A program made the translations under genes and the position numbers. Positions 36,801 through 44,106 of a DNA stretch of 64,000 nucleotides are shown piece by piece (position 1 is the stretch's first letter; the number at the start of each line of letters is the position of its first letter). This DNA comes from Rossellomorea arthrocnemi. GTDB lineage: Bacteria > Bacillota > Bacilli > Bacillales > Bacillaceae_B. The notes below the pieces were generated by a model. The model saw only the letters and a program-made list of their open reading frames with translations. It ran no database searches and was not told the origin of the DNA. Location: the NCBI RefSeq assembly GCF_904424705.1, contig NZ_CAJGBF010000006.1, positions 147,155-211,154 of the forward strand, in the 5' to 3' direction.

Positions 36801-36966
36801 CTGCATGGGGAAGCCCGTTGGCAGTCGGCGGTCCTTCATAGAACACAAATGACTTCTGGCCTTCCCGGTTTGCTACTGATTTTTCAAAAATATGATTCGA
36901 ATTCCAGAGCTCCTGGATTCGCTGCTCCCTCTCCACTGACTTTTCGGTTACATTCACCTTTTCCAT
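33874..36966 (-). CDS. ileS: Isoleucyl-tRNA synthetase, type 2
   Basis: This class I synthetase charges tRNA-Ile. The 1030-residue length, the [10 protein letters not shown] form of the HIGH motif (HAGH at 54-57) and [11 protein letters not shown] identify it. The editing domain and [11 protein letters not shown] anticodon-domain start are present. The length and sequence style fit the eukaryal-like IleRS2 class, which is intrinsically less sensitive to mupirocin than the 920-residue IleRS1 of B. subtilis. Some Bacillaceae carry both. Whether an IleRS1 gene exists elsewhere cannot be seen. A T-box leader with an ATC specifier controls it. Confidence 0.95.
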   Translation of the reverse strand: MEKVNVTEKSVEREQRIQELWNSNHIFEKSVANREGQKSFVFYEGPPTANGLPHAGHVLGRVIKDFVARYQTMRGYQVKRKAGWDTHGLPVELGVEKKIGVSGKQEIEEYGVERFIEECKKSVFDYEKQWRTFTEAIGYWVDMDDPYVTLQNDYIESVWHILSKIHEKGLLYQGHRVTPYCPSCQTSLSSHEVAQGYKDVKDLSATAKFKVEGKEHEYFLGWTTTPWTLPSNVALAVHEEVDYVKAKRGEETYILAKSLVNDVLDDDFEVVSEHKGRELVGVSYQPPFNNLTLDHGHEVISAEFVTDDSGTGVVHLAPAHGEDDYNAIKESGLDFVNIVDEKGCYTNDFEPLAGEFTKDSDVKIIKMLADKNLLFSKEKYEHSYPHCWRCDSPLIYYAMEGWFIKTTAIKDTIIKNNQSVEWYPDHMKEGRFGKFLENMVDWNLGRNRYWGTPLNVWVCGDCDHQFVPGSVQELKEHVKSGWSDDLELHKPYVDEVIVECPSCSHEMKRTKEVIDVWFDSGSMPFAQYHYPFENEELFHQQFPADVIAEGVDQTRGWFYSLLTVSSLFTGKAPYKRVLSLGHILDEDGRKMSKSKGNVINPMDLVEKFGADALRWALLADSAPWNNKRFSENVVSQAKSKLVDTLNNVHSFYTLYAVIDGFDPEKYETGTPSLLDQWVLSRLNTVITNVTDHLDQYDFTAGARELTVLVDQVSNWYIRRSRERFWSEGLNEDKLAAYHTLHRILVNVSRLLAPFTPFIAEDIHMNLTGESVHLADFPKANQDEINKALEMEMDHVLQVVELARSARNMTSIKTKQPLSELTVVGSKQDTEQLQKYEYIIKDEINVKKVQLQDNAGDSVQYELKLNFPTAGPKLGKLVGVAQKHLQTLSPEEAKKVVEQGYVECQSPTGELVSVEKDDLIVHQKTHQGLEMASNQTFSVFLDTTITEDLRKEGKARELVRAVQQYRKELNLPVEQRVDLVLDVDDSMKEVVEQFEDLLQGSLLIKSMTFEKRESMKAVDMDGDRLGIYVEV

Positions 36967-36989
36967 GTCATCACACCTTCTTTTATATA

Positions 36990-37286
36990 AATAAAAAAAC
37001 CCGCCCCTAACAAAAGTTAGGGACGAGTTTTAACCCGCGATACCACCCTGATTCTGTCCATAAACTATTTCTCAGTTTAGTTGACAGCGCTCATGCAACG
37101 TACAATCATACGCGTTCCTTGTAACGGCGGAAACCCGTCAAAGCTTAAAATACCTTCAGCTTTGCTTCTCGGAGAGGATATTCAATATGATCTGAACGTT
37201 GACTTTCACCAACTGTCAACTCTCTGTAGAACAGACTCCATACCTACTCGTTCTCGTCATGGAATGTAAGTGATCCAATATATGTT
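36990..37286 (-). promoter_or_regulatory. T-box riboswitch leader of ileS
   Basis: The T-box sequence AGGGTGGTATCGCGGGTT lies at 37032-37049 on the minus strand, so the side bulge that binds the tRNA acceptor end is intact. Downstream is the terminator stem CGTCCCTAAC/GTTAGGGGCG (36999-37025) with a T-run (36993-36999). In stem I, GAATATCCTC gives the specifier codon ATC (Ile) around 37172-37182. Uncharged tRNA-Ile should stabilise the antiterminator and allow transcription of ileS. Confidence 0.93.
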
Positions 37287-37292
37287 AGAACA

Positions 37293-37322
37293 AATGTAAA
37301 TGATACGGGTTGAATTTGTCAA
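37293..37322 (-). promoter_or_regulatory. Predicted sigma-A promoter of the ileS T-box transcript
   Basis: Minus strand TTGACA (37317-37322), 18-base spacer, TACATT (37293-37298). It places the start of transcription just ahead of stem I. Confidence 0.7.
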
Positions 37323-37370
37323 TATATTTATTTTATTATAGACAGTGCTACATCTATCCATTCACTATTC

Positions 37371-37400
37371 TTTACTAACAACTCAAGTTATGTATATAAT
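37371..37400 (+). promoter_or_regulatory. Predicted promoter of the antitoxin RNA
   Basis: TTTACT (37371-37376), 18-base spacer, TATAAT (37395-37400). It directs plus-strand transcription toward the 3' end of the toxin gene. Confidence 0.55.
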
Positions 37401-37406
37401 AAATAT

Positions 37407-37564
37407 AGTAAAGCACACTAAAAAAAGGAGTCCTGACGGCAATCAGGACCCCTTCCACAACATAAACTGCATCGAAAGTGCAGCGGCTCACTCAGAGTCA
37501 ATCGAAACGAAGTAATCATCAATGATCCTCATGAGCGGTGGGGACGATGGTTACTTCTTTTTTT
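37407..37564 (+). ncRNA. Predicted antisense antitoxin RNA (RatA-like arrangement)
   Basis: A short plus-strand transcript is bounded by the promoter at 37371-37400 and a strong terminator: GAAGTAATCATC (37509-37520) pairs with GATGGTTACTTC (37546-37557), one wobble, followed by seven T (37558-37564). It would be about 158 nt and fully complementary to the 3' half of the toxin mRNA, including its last codons. This convergent 3'-overlap layout is that of txpA/RatA and bsrG/SR4 in B. subtilis. Start site is inferred. Confidence 0.65.
37420..37452 (-). terminator. Terminator of the toxin mRNA
   Basis: GGAGTCCTGA (37427-37436) pairs with TCAGGACCCC (37443-37452), loop 6 bases, followed on the minus strand by seven T. 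The mRNA thus carries a 3' UTR of about 130 nt after the toxin stop codon. Confidence 0.85.
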
Positions 37565-37640
37565 GTGTAACCGCGACAATTGCTACAATCAATGTTCCAA
37601 ATCCGATCATAATTTGTAATACATCTCCTACAGCAATCAT
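37551..37640 (-). CDS. Type I toxin, holin-like 29-residue membrane peptide
   Basis: The peptide starts MIAVGDVLQIMIGFGT and continues as one hydrophobic helix ending VTQKKK. This matches the putative holin-like toxins of Bacillus (short N-terminus, IAFGTLIVAVI-type helix, Lys-rich tail), to which TxpA/BsrG-type type I toxins are related. The Shine-Dalgarno GGGAGGTGAT is very strong, but is held in a hairpin (CTCCC/GGGAG, 37652-37668). The leader element GTGAGCCGCT (37670-37679) is complementary to AGCGGCTCAC (37482-37491) in the 3' UTR, which would fold the mRNA end-to-end. Expected site: cytoplasmic membrane. Confidence 0.8.
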   Translation of the reverse strand: MIAVGDVLQIMIGFGTLIVAIVAVTQKKK

Positions 37641-37708
37641 TAGCGTATCACCTCCCTTCTTTCGGGAGTGTGAGCCGCTACCCCATCTTCCGTATTATGT
37701 TGTGTATT

Positions 37709-37720
37709 TCCATTATATCA
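37709..37720 (-). promoter_or_regulatory. Predicted extended -10 promoter of the toxin gene
   Basis: Minus strand TGATATAAT (TG-n-TATAAT, with TATAAT at 37712-37717). No good -35 box is present. Transcription would start near 37705, giving a leader of about 65 nt. Confidence 0.6.
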
Positions 37721-37957
37721 CAGGCACCTGTTAGATACTCCCTTTAGAATGGACCACTCTGAAAATTTGGTACGGTAAACTCCATACATTCTTAGAAGAA
37801 TAATTTTAAGTGAATTTTGGCGTACATCTGCGATTTCGTGGAGAAACCTCCTCTTCACTGCCTCTCATTGAGACAAACGAAACAATTTTAGTTCTAAAGT
37901 AGTGGTAAAATATACACCGTTCACTGAGAATGGATCGATCTTCATCAAGGAGAGAAA

Positions 37958-38110
37958 ATGAAATATAATCTCGGCGATATCGTAGAATATGAAGATGAAT
38001 TGTACACCATATTCTGGATCTATGATTCTGAATATGTGGAATTGAGTTCGGATGAGAAGAAATGTGTGTTAGCCAAAGCGGAAGAAATCAGGTTGGTACG
38101 AGCTAAATGA
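37958..38110 (+). CDS. Small protein of 50 residues, SH3/KOW-like
   Basis: The start ATG follows AAGGAGAG by 4 bases. The product begins MKYNLGDIVEYEDELYTI and ends RLVRAK; it alternates short beta stretches with Gly/Asp turns (LGDIVEY, LYTIFWIYD, YVELS, CVLAK, EEIRLV). This is the look of a small SH3/KOW-like barrel found in many short Bacillus proteins. No family name is recognised. The following gap (38111-38466) shows no other feature. Confidence 0.65.
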   Translation: MKYNLGDIVEYEDELYTIFWIYDSEYVELSSDEKKCVLAKAEEIRLVRAK

Positions 38111-38466
38111 GAATGAACGTATAGGAATAGACCGAAAGAACGTGATACTTACGGAGACGATCCATCTCAGTGCACTTTGTTCAGCCGGGACTGAGAACAT
38201 TTAAGGAAAGAGAGGAAGCATTTAATAGGAAACAAAAAATAACTAAATTTAACCTCATTCCAGACACGAATGTATTTTTCAGATTGGGGCCAAAATTATC
38301 GACCCTTTCCCTACATGCATCCCCCTTATTTCTCCCGGATCTCTCTTTAGCTTGCATCCAAATAAACTGTCCAAATAATTGGCCTTTTACATACCGTGGC
38401 ACTTCCAGCTTGATGAAGATTCTCTTGCATTGAGGGTAAGAGAACCTTCCATCTGCTTCTTATCCA

Positions 38467-39003
38467 TTATTCTCTCTCTTTCGGCCAGGATCCCTGCTGT
38501 TTGCGAATGAATACTATTTGTCCTATATGGTATGCGTTATGCAAAATCTGACGAGCGAGAATCCCTGCAAGCTCCTCCTGCATATGACTTTCATCAACCT
38601 TTGCCAAAGATTTACGCACATTTTCACAAATCAGATGCGTCTCTGTCACTACTTCTTTCCATTTTTCTGAATCTGTCGGATCTCCGCTATCCCCAAACGT
38701 ATCCATCTCAAAGGTTGACTTCCATTTAGGATCTACCGGACCACCGATATCTCCAAATGAAGCATTTTCAACAGATAATCCTTTGCCGGACGTTGCATCA
38801 TTCATTTGCCTGATAAGTAGGGCATTGTAAACATTAAGATGCTTTACCGTTTGCCAAATTGTATTTCCTCCTCCAGGTGGTTCCCAGCTTGCTTCTCTGG
38901 AACCTACACCCTCAAGAGTCCTTTCCAGTGGCAAAAACCAGGTTTCCGTATCCCAGCAAAAATCAAATTCCATGCGAAAAGCATCTATCAGTCCCATTTT
39001 CAT
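38467..39003 (-). CDS. DinB-family protein
   Basis: The 178-residue protein has the DinB/YfiT four-helix-bundle signs: CWDTETWFLPLERTL at the N-terminus, GGGNTIWQTVKHLNVYNALLI around residues 43-63 (His57 region) and ILHNAYHIGQIVFIRKQQG near the C-terminus, with the two metal-binding His residues. It starts at ATG after GAGGTGA. Compared with the copy at 3507-3995 it has a different N-terminus but the same catalytic layout. Function unknown beyond metal-dependent DinB-superfamily chemistry. Confidence 0.85.
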   Translation of the reverse strand: MKMGLIDAFRMEFDFCWDTETWFLPLERTLEGVGSREASWEPPGGGNTIWQTVKHLNVYNALLIRQMNDATSGKGLSVENASFGDIGGPVDPKWKSTFEMDTFGDSGDPTDSEKWKEVVTETHLICENVRKSLAKVDESHMQEELAGILARQILHNAYHIGQIVFIRKQQGSWPKERE

Positions 39004-39142
39004 CTGCTATCTCACCTCGGGTTCGGATTAAACAGTGTTACCAAAACGCAACGACTGTTTTCAGAATAATGAAAGTTTTGTCATCATTATCTACGAACCC
39101 CCGGATTTTATCAACTCCAGTGCAAAGGGTTGTCATGTGTTT

Positions 39143-39892
39143 CTACCCTAACTGGCGTTTAAATACCTTACTGGAAATAAAGAAAGCGATGACCATGATG
39201 CCGATGCACCAGGCAAGCGACGTCCAGATATCGTTTCCGACCGTTCCCCCATTCAAAAGGGCACGAATGGCATTCACGATGGCAGTCACGGGCTGGTTCT
39301 CTGCGAACACCCGTACAATGGTTGGCATCGTTTCCGTAGGAACAAAAGCCGAGCTGATAAATGGCAGGAAGATCAACGGATATGAATATGCCGTCGCCCC
39401 TTCCATAGAGTCTGCCGTCAATCCCGGAATAACAGCAAGCCATGTCAGAGCCAATGTAAACAGTACTAGCACTCCTGCTACCCCTAGCCACTCCAAGATA
39501 TCAGCACCAGAACGAAAGCCCATCAACAGCGCAACGAGAATGACCACCATAACGGCAAGCAGATTCGATACAAGTGAAGTCAGGACGTGTGCCCATAATA
39601 TCGAGGAGCGTTTGATCGGCATCGTAATAAAACGCGCCATCAGTCCGCTCTTCGTATCCGTAAAGAGCCGGTGTGATGTATAAGCGACACCTGACGCAAT
39701 CGTAATCAACAGAATTCCGGGTAACAAGTAATTCACGTAGCTGTCCGTCCCTGTCTCGATGGCACCCCCAAATACATAGACGAACAACAACAGCATCATA
39801 ATCGGAGTAACGGCAACTGTGATAATCGTATCAGGACTCCGTAAAATACCGCGCATCAATCGGCCAAACAATACCCCTGTGTTACTGTTCAT
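39143..39892 (-). CDS. ABC-2 exporter permease, DrrB-like
   Basis: From the ATG at 39892 (AGGAGG 8 bases upstream, overlapping the ATPase gene by 11 bases) the product is 249 residues with six membrane segments. DrrB-like marks are RGILRSPDTIITVAVTPIMM, the cytoplasmic loop LMARFITMPIKRSSILWAHV, and the conserved FISSAFVPTETMP before the last helices. It forms an exporter with the ATPase encoded just upstream. Substrate unknown; control by the neighbouring PadR gene suggests induction by a hydrophobic toxic compound. Confidence 0.88.
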   Translation of the reverse strand: MNSNTGVLFGRLMRGILRSPDTIITVAVTPIMMLLLFVYVFGGAIETGTDSYVNYLLPGILLITIASGVAYTSHRLFTDTKSGLMARFITMPIKRSSILWAHVLTSLVSNLLAVMVVILVALLMGFRSGADILEWLGVAGVLVLFTLALTWLAVIPGLTADSMEGATAYSYPLIFLPFISSAFVPTETMPTIVRVFAENQPVTAIVNAIRALLNGGTVGNDIWTSLAWCIGIMVIAFFISSKVFKRQLG

Positions 39893-40655
39893 TTTTATTT
39901 CCTCCTTTTTTGCCAATGATCGAGAGGAAGATTTCCTCTAGCGTCGGCTGCTTCTCGATGTACTCCACTTTCGCAGGCGGGAACATTTCCTTCAGTTCAT
40001 TAAGGGTACCTGTCGTAATAATTTCCCCCCCATGAAGAATGGCGATGCGGTCTGCCAGCTGCTCAGCTTCCTCCAGGTACTGGGTCGTCAGTAAGATAGT
40101 CGTTCCACCCCCCGCAAGCTCCTTAACGGTTTCCCAGACTTCCATCCTTGCTTCCGGGTCCAACCCTGTCGTCGGCTCATCGAGAAAGATCACAGGTGGT
40201 GCCCCGATCAGGCTCATGGCGATGTCAAGCCGACGCTTCATTCCGCCAGAGTACGTATCTGCACGCCTGTCGGCCGCTTCCGTCAGACTGAATCTTGTTA
40301 AAAGGTCATCTGCGATGCGGGACGGATTGGATACTCCCCGCAACCTGGCAATCATACCCAGATTTTCCCTTCCTGTCTGGATACCGTCCAGGGCAGCAAA
40401 CTGTCCTGTCAGGCTGATGCTCTGGCGGACCTGATCCTGTTGATGCTGAACATCAAAGCTGCAAACACTCCCTTTACCGCTATCCGCCTTCAATAGCGTC
40501 GAGAGGATATTGACGATCGTTGTCTTACCCGCTCCATTTGAACCGAGAAGCGCGAATATCTCCCCAGGCTGCACCTCAAAATCCACACCCCTTAAGACTT
40601 CCTTGTCTTTGAAGGATTTTTTTAATCCTTTTACTGAAATCGCTGGATTACTCAT
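39882..40655 (-). CDS. ABC exporter ATPase, DrrA-like
   Basis: From the ATG at 40655 (AAGGAGG upstream) the product is 257 residues; the frame to 40826 has no support. Motifs: Walker A GSNGAGKTT, signature YSGGMKRRLDIAMSL, Walker B VIFLDEPTTGLD, H-loop LLTTQYLEEAEQL. The C-terminus is shorter than in the DrrA-like protein at 29745. It is the first gene of its operon and has a PadR-type operator candidate (40703-40718) upstream. Confidence 0.9.
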   Translation of the reverse strand: MSNPAISVKGLKKSFKDKEVLRGVDFEVQPGEIFALLGSNGAGKTTIVNILSTLLKADSGKGSVCSFDVQHQQDQVRQSISLTGQFAALDGIQTGRENLGMIARLRGVSNPSRIADDLLTRFSLTEAADRRADTYSGGMKRRLDIAMSLIGAPPVIFLDEPTTGLDPEARMEVWETVKELAGGGTTILLTTQYLEEAEQLADRIAILHGGEIITTGTLNELKEMFPPAKVEYIEKQPTLEEIFLSIIGKKGGNKNEQ

Positions 40656-40702
40656 GTATTTTCCTCCTTTTATATTCAACACTACTAAGTGCGACTGGTA
40701 AT

Positions 40703-40718
40703 CAGTATCACTTACTAC
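40703..40718 (-). promoter_or_regulatory. Candidate PadR operator ahead of the ABC exporter
   Basis: CAGTATCACTTACTAC matches CAGTATTACTAACTAC (41515-41530, upstream of padR) at 14 of 16 positions. Both lie at the promoters of adjacent operons. Confidence 0.55.
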
Positions 40719-40797
40719 TAAGGTAAAAAAACAACTGAATAGTCTTGGTTCAGCCTTTATCACCAGCTGACTATTCAGTCGGTATACCCGATTGGAT

Positions 40798-41142
40798 TCA
40801 CTTTTTTCCACGACCGATCGTATCATTCAACTTCGTCCGGTGCTTGTCACTCCATGTTTCAGAGTCTTTCACCAGTTCATCACAGAAAGCGGCTACGTCT
40901 TCACCAGTGAGGTCAGTGACTTCCCTGCCTTCCGCTGCCCCAACTTCAAACAGATCCAGAATGCCATTAAAGATTCGGCTCGTGTCTTTCCAGTCTGTAA
41001 GACCTCCGGCTGTCCACATATATTTCTGAATCGCTTTGTAGGCATTGTGGTACTCACTTGGCAGTGTCTTCGCACGGGCTTCCATCGCTCTCCATTCACG
41101 CTTGTCGGCCATACTTCCAGTAATCTTTTCAATAAATTTCAT
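40798..41142 (-). CDS. DUF1048-domain protein
   Basis: The 114-residue protein matches DUF1048: [22 protein letters not shown] at the N-terminus, [13 protein letters not shown] and a Gly/Asp-rich stretch [20 protein letters not shown]. It is all-helical. Genes of this family commonly sit beside PadR-type regulators and exporters. It starts 1 bp after the padR stop with AGGAGAGG, so the two are translated together. Function not established. Confidence 0.85.
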   Translation of the reverse strand: MKFIEKITGSMADKREWRAMEARAKTLPSEYHNAYKAIQKYMWTAGGLTDWKDTSRIFNGILDLFEVGAAEGREVTDLTGEDVAAFCDELVKDSETWSDKHRTKLNDTIGRGKK

Positions 41143-41143
41143 C

Positions 41144-41482
41144 TTATCCTCTCCTTATGATTTCTTTTGTTTTGAGTTCGTTCATTTTGCTTGAAATGAA
41201 TTCCCATTTCCCCCAAAATATCTCGAGCTTCTCTTGACCCGCTTCATTCAGGGTGTAAAATTTCCTTGGCGGCCCTACAGTGCTTTTCTTCTTCTCAATA
41301 TTCACCAGATTGTTTTTCTCAAGGCGCATGGTAATGGTGTATACTGTGCCTTCCACCACATCCGTGAAACCAAGTTCTCTCAGCTGCTGCGTGATCTCAT
41401 AGCCATACGTTTCCCCACGGCTGATGATCTCAAGCACACAACCTTCAAGCACCCCTTTCAGCATTTCTGTGAAGTTTTCCAA
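41144..41482 (-). CDS. PadR-family transcriptional regulator
   Basis: From a TTG at 41482 (GGGGGTG upstream; the longer frame to 41566 covers the promoter) the product is 112 residues. It is a PadR winged helix-turn-helix: [53 protein letters not shown]. PadR repressors release DNA when they bind phenolic or lipophilic ligands. Targets are probably its own operon and the DrrAB-like exporter, which share a 16-bp motif. Confidence 0.9.
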   Translation of the reverse strand: MENFTEMLKGVLEGCVLEIISRGETYGYEITQQLRELGFTDVVEGTVYTITMRLEKNNLVNIEKKKSTVGPPRKFYTLNEAGQEKLEIFWGKWEFISSKMNELKTKEIIRRG

Positions 41483-41514
41483 ACATTCACCCCCTGTATT
41501 TATCCTCTTGTACT

Positions 41515-41566
41515 CAGTATTACTAACTACCACTATATAGTATGACAAAGTAGTGAGTTTTGTCAA
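41515..41566 (-). promoter_or_regulatory. padR-DUF1048 promoter with operator candidate
   Basis: Minus strand TTGACA (41561-41566), 18-base spacer, TACTAT (41537-41542). The operator-like CAGTATTACTAACTAC (41515-41530) sits just downstream of the -10 box, over the expected start of transcription, and a second palindrome ACTATATAGT overlaps the -10. Confidence 0.65.
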
Positions 41567-41576
41567 CCCAATTAAT

Positions 41577-41612
41577 AAAAGCTGAAGATGAAAGATTCGA
41601 TCTTCAGCTTTG
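41577..41612 (-). terminator. Terminator of the SMI1/KNR4 gene
   Basis: AAAGCTGAAGAT (41578-41589) pairs with ATCTTCAGCTTT (41600-41611); the minus strand continues TTTATTAATTGG. Confidence 0.85.
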
Positions 41613-41623
41613 CCTGTGTTTAT

Positions 41624-42046
41624 TTAAACAGTCATTTCTCCAGTAACCCATCCCTCAATAAACTTTTCTAGTGAAGATGCCACTACCCTTTGACTCCCAT
41701 CTTCGTGATTCCATATGTAAATATCTTCAGATTGTATTCTGCAATTTACGATCAGATAACCAAATAAATCACCATTGCCTGCGTCAGAAAAAAACAACAA
41801 AGAATTCTTATCATGTTGATGGACCGTCCTACAAAATACATTTTCCCTGACCAGCTGTTCGGTTGACCAAATGAATGATATCCCATAGTTGCCAGAGACC
41901 CCATTTGTTTCGTTGTATAATTCAGCCAGCGTCCCCGGCAGTTCAAGCTTTAATGTATCTTTCATTGCAGACATCTCTGATTCAGTTGCGGGTGCTTTGA
42001 ACTGACACTCCTTCGATATACTGCTGAAATAATCCCTCCATTTCAT
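41624..42046 (-). CDS. SMI1/KNR4 (SUKH-type) protein
   Basis: The 140-residue protein has the SUKH superfamily pattern: an N-terminal helix with Glu (PATESEMSAMKDTLKLELPGTLAELYNETNG in two parts), FFSDAGNGDLFGYLIV with the conserved Gly-Asn-Gly-Asp, and YIWNHEDGSQRVVASSLEKFI. Members act as immunity proteins against contact-dependent or polymorphic toxins, or as general partners. No toxin gene lies next to this one, so it may be an orphan immunity gene. It has AGGAGG and its own terminator. Confidence 0.85.
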   Translation of the reverse strand: MKWRDYFSSISKECQFKAPATESEMSAMKDTLKLELPGTLAELYNETNGVSGNYGISFIWSTEQLVRENVFCRTVHQHDKNSLLFFSDAGNGDLFGYLIVNCRIQSEDIYIWNHEDGSQRVVASSLEKFIEGWVTGEMTV

Positions 42047-42077
42047 TATTCTTTACCTCCTGAGATTTTTATTAAAT

Positions 42078-42410
42078 GGTGTTTTCTTAAACATTGTTGC
42101 TTTTTGATGGAGCGAGTAGTGGTTGATTACAGCGAGAGGTGATCACTTTCCGCGGGGCGTGAGTTGAGCCTCCCTCGGGCTTTTGCCCTGTAGGGTCTCA
42201 ACTTGTCCAGCTCCGGCGGCTAGCCCCTCGAGGTCATAAGCTAAATGGACTAAGAAGGCAAAGAACGCCTTCTTAGTCCATTTAGCTTATGCTTGTCGAG
42301 ACTGAACGAGCCGCCTCCGCTTTTCTGCCTTTCCCGCTATTCCCTCAGGAGTCGAGCACTTTCCGTTCCAATCAACTTTCAAAGCGTGTGTGTCTGAAAT
42401 AGACATATAT
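42078..42410. repeat. MITE-like element, family A, with nested hairpin
   Basis: The left end (GTGTTTTCTTAAACATTGTTGC) is cut short here to its key parts: TTTTCTTAAAC and ATTGTTGC, as in the other A copies. Internal GCTCGCTTTCC-like and AGGAGTCGAGCAC blocks are shared. At 42203-42300 it carries an insert starting TGTCCAGCTCCGGCGGCTAG with a perfect 25-bp stem (42235-42259 with 42267-42291), loop 7. Confidence 0.7.
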
Positions 42411-42530
42411 AAATACCTTACGTTCTAACTCTAGCCTCTTTCTAAGTGTTGAGTGATCAACGCCCAGCTCTTTTGATCGCCTCTCACCATCTATCCAACA
42501 CCGGTTAACAGAACTCAGGCAACAAATTGT

Positions 42531-43229
42531 TCAAAAGCAACAATCTTTACGATAAGAGCCATTGGAAAACAGTCTCCAATTCCCCTCGGAAACCACTTCT
42601 ACTTCTCCATCGATCACTATGATGGCAGTCTGATCATCAATCGCATACGACGGTCCATGTATCCCTGCTGCCCATCTCTCTGCATCTGCCATGGTGTTTT
42701 CCGGCAGCATCTCATGATCCAGATGGGGAAATATTGAAAAATCAACCATCCCCAGTGTTTCATCCCCACCTGTTGGAGGATTCCAGCCAACAAAGGCTTC
42801 CCCGATATTTGGCGACATCACCATACTCCCTGCACTCATGCCCACATAAACTGCGTTAAGCGACGGCAAGAGATCTGCAAGGCCGGATTGTCGCATCCAG
42901 TGAGCCAAGTAGAGAGCGTCTCCACCTGATACCAAAAGGACATCCGTCTCCCTGACAAGCGGCACCCAGCGGTCTTCACCGATGCTTGGCAACGCTGTAA
43001 GTTCCAGCACTCCGACGGACTTCCATCCCAGATCGACCATAGGATTCTCAGAATTCCCGCTGATGAACTCCCATGTCCTGACGCCGGGACCGACCCAGAG
43101 GTGTCCGTACATGGCAGTGGGGATGCACAGGGCGGTGGAATCGGCGATCGGTTTATTCAGCATGGTAACCAATGCCTCGTGTATGCTTTTGTTATTGACA
43201 CCTGCGGATGTAAGCAGAAATTTCATCAT
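42531..43229 (-). CDS. Peptidase E-like (S51) protein
   Basis: The 232-residue protein has the class I glutamine-amidotransferase-like fold of family S51. The nucleophile Ser132 lies in the elbow YVGMSAGSMV, the GGDALYL loop precedes it (102-108), and the His residues in FPHLDHE (169, 172) fit the catalytic site. E. coli PepE cleaves Asp-X dipeptides; family members also include cyanophycinase. The start is ATG after AAGGAGA. It is a single-gene unit between two repeats. Confidence 0.85.
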   Translation of the reverse strand: MMKFLLTSAGVNNKSIHEALVTMLNKPIADSTALCIPTAMYGHLWVGPGVRTWEFISGNSENPMVDLGWKSVGVLELTALPSIGEDRWVPLVRETDVLLVSGGDALYLAHWMRQSGLADLLPSLNAVYVGMSAGSMVMSPNIGEAFVGWNPPTGGDETLGMVDFSIFPHLDHEMLPENTMADAERWAAGIHGPSYAIDDQTAIIVIDGEVEVVSEGNWRLFSNGSYRKDCCF

Positions 43230-43423
43230 TTCATCTCCTTGTAAGTATCATTAGGATATCAATCCTTTGAATTTACCTATTAACGTATATCACTTACCAA
43301 CCCTAAGTCCTTTGGTTTGGGTGCTCATTCTTCCATTTACCTGCCCTGTTGGTTCAATAAGAAATTCAACCAAAAAGGTCATTAACCCGATCATGAAATG
43401 AAATATGGAAATTCATTATAATC

Positions 43424-43795
43424 TTACCAGTGTACTTGAAGTTTATTGCCATTTGGGTCATAAAAGTGGAAAAAGGCATGGCCATTCTCTTCTTTTATCT
43501 CTTCGACCTTTACTTGATTATCCATTAAGTGTTGATGAAATTTAGATAATTCTGGACTTGTAAAGCCGATGCTAAATTCTTGTTCATTATCAATGGTAAA
43601 ATGTGCAAATGTTTCATCTTCCGTAGGAACTAAGATTAGTAGGAAAGGTCCTTCATTTACTTTTATAATCGCACGTTCCTCAGTAATGTTTACGAACTGA
43701 AGCCCTAATACATCTCTATACCATTGTGCAGACAGTTCTAAATCTTTTACAGGAATTCTAATATAATGTACTTGTTCAATAAATGATTTACCCAT
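43424..43795 (-). CDS. VOC-family protein
   Basis: The 123-residue protein is a single VOC/glyoxalase-like domain with two beta-alpha-beta-beta-beta modules: VHYIRIPVKDLELSAQWYRDVLGLQF at the start (shown only to illustrate the type) and a C-terminal AFFHFYDPNGNKLQVHW. His10 and the C-terminal Asp/Asn positions could bind a metal. Substrate unknown. It starts at ATG after AGGGAGAG. Confidence 0.82.
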   Translation of the reverse strand: MGKSFIEQVHYIRIPVKDLELSAQWYRDVLGLQFVNITEERAIIKVNEGPFLLILVPTEDETFAHFTIDNEQEFSIGFTSPELSKFHQHLMDNQVKVEEIKEENGHAFFHFYDPNGNKLQVHW

Positions 43796-43867
43796 ATCCT
43801 TCTCTCCCTTTATTTAATGTATAGTACAAGCGTCTTTTGCATTTTCAAGAGCAACATCATTTAATAA

Positions 43868-44065
43868 GGCAGTTTTCGTAAACAATGTTGCTTTTGACGA
43901 AGCGAGTAAGTGGTTGATTACAGCGAGAAGTGCTCGCTTTCCTTGGGCAAAATGCTGAGGAGCCTCGACCGAACGTCCGTGGAAAGCAGAGCAGTTCCCT
44001 TCACCCTCCGTCACACACTCAATGACAGAGCATTTGTAAATCATAGTCTGTGTAAGAATAATAGC
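43868..44065. repeat. MITE-like element, A-left fused to B-right
   Basis: About 198 bp. It begins like family A (GGCAGTTTTCGTAAAC, TTGTTGC-like) and ends like family B (GACCGAACGTCCGTGGAAAG, CACACACTCAATGACAGAGC). It shows that the A and B blocks are the two halves of one element. Confidence 0.65.
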
Positions 44066-44106
44066 AATTCCGACACCGTGAGGTACATATTACCTCTATG
44101 TTTTAT

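Noticed and set aside
38170..38433. Overlapping frames on both strands (87 and 73 codons)
   Set aside because: Neither has a Shine-Dalgarno or recognisable domain; the region is treated as non-coding.
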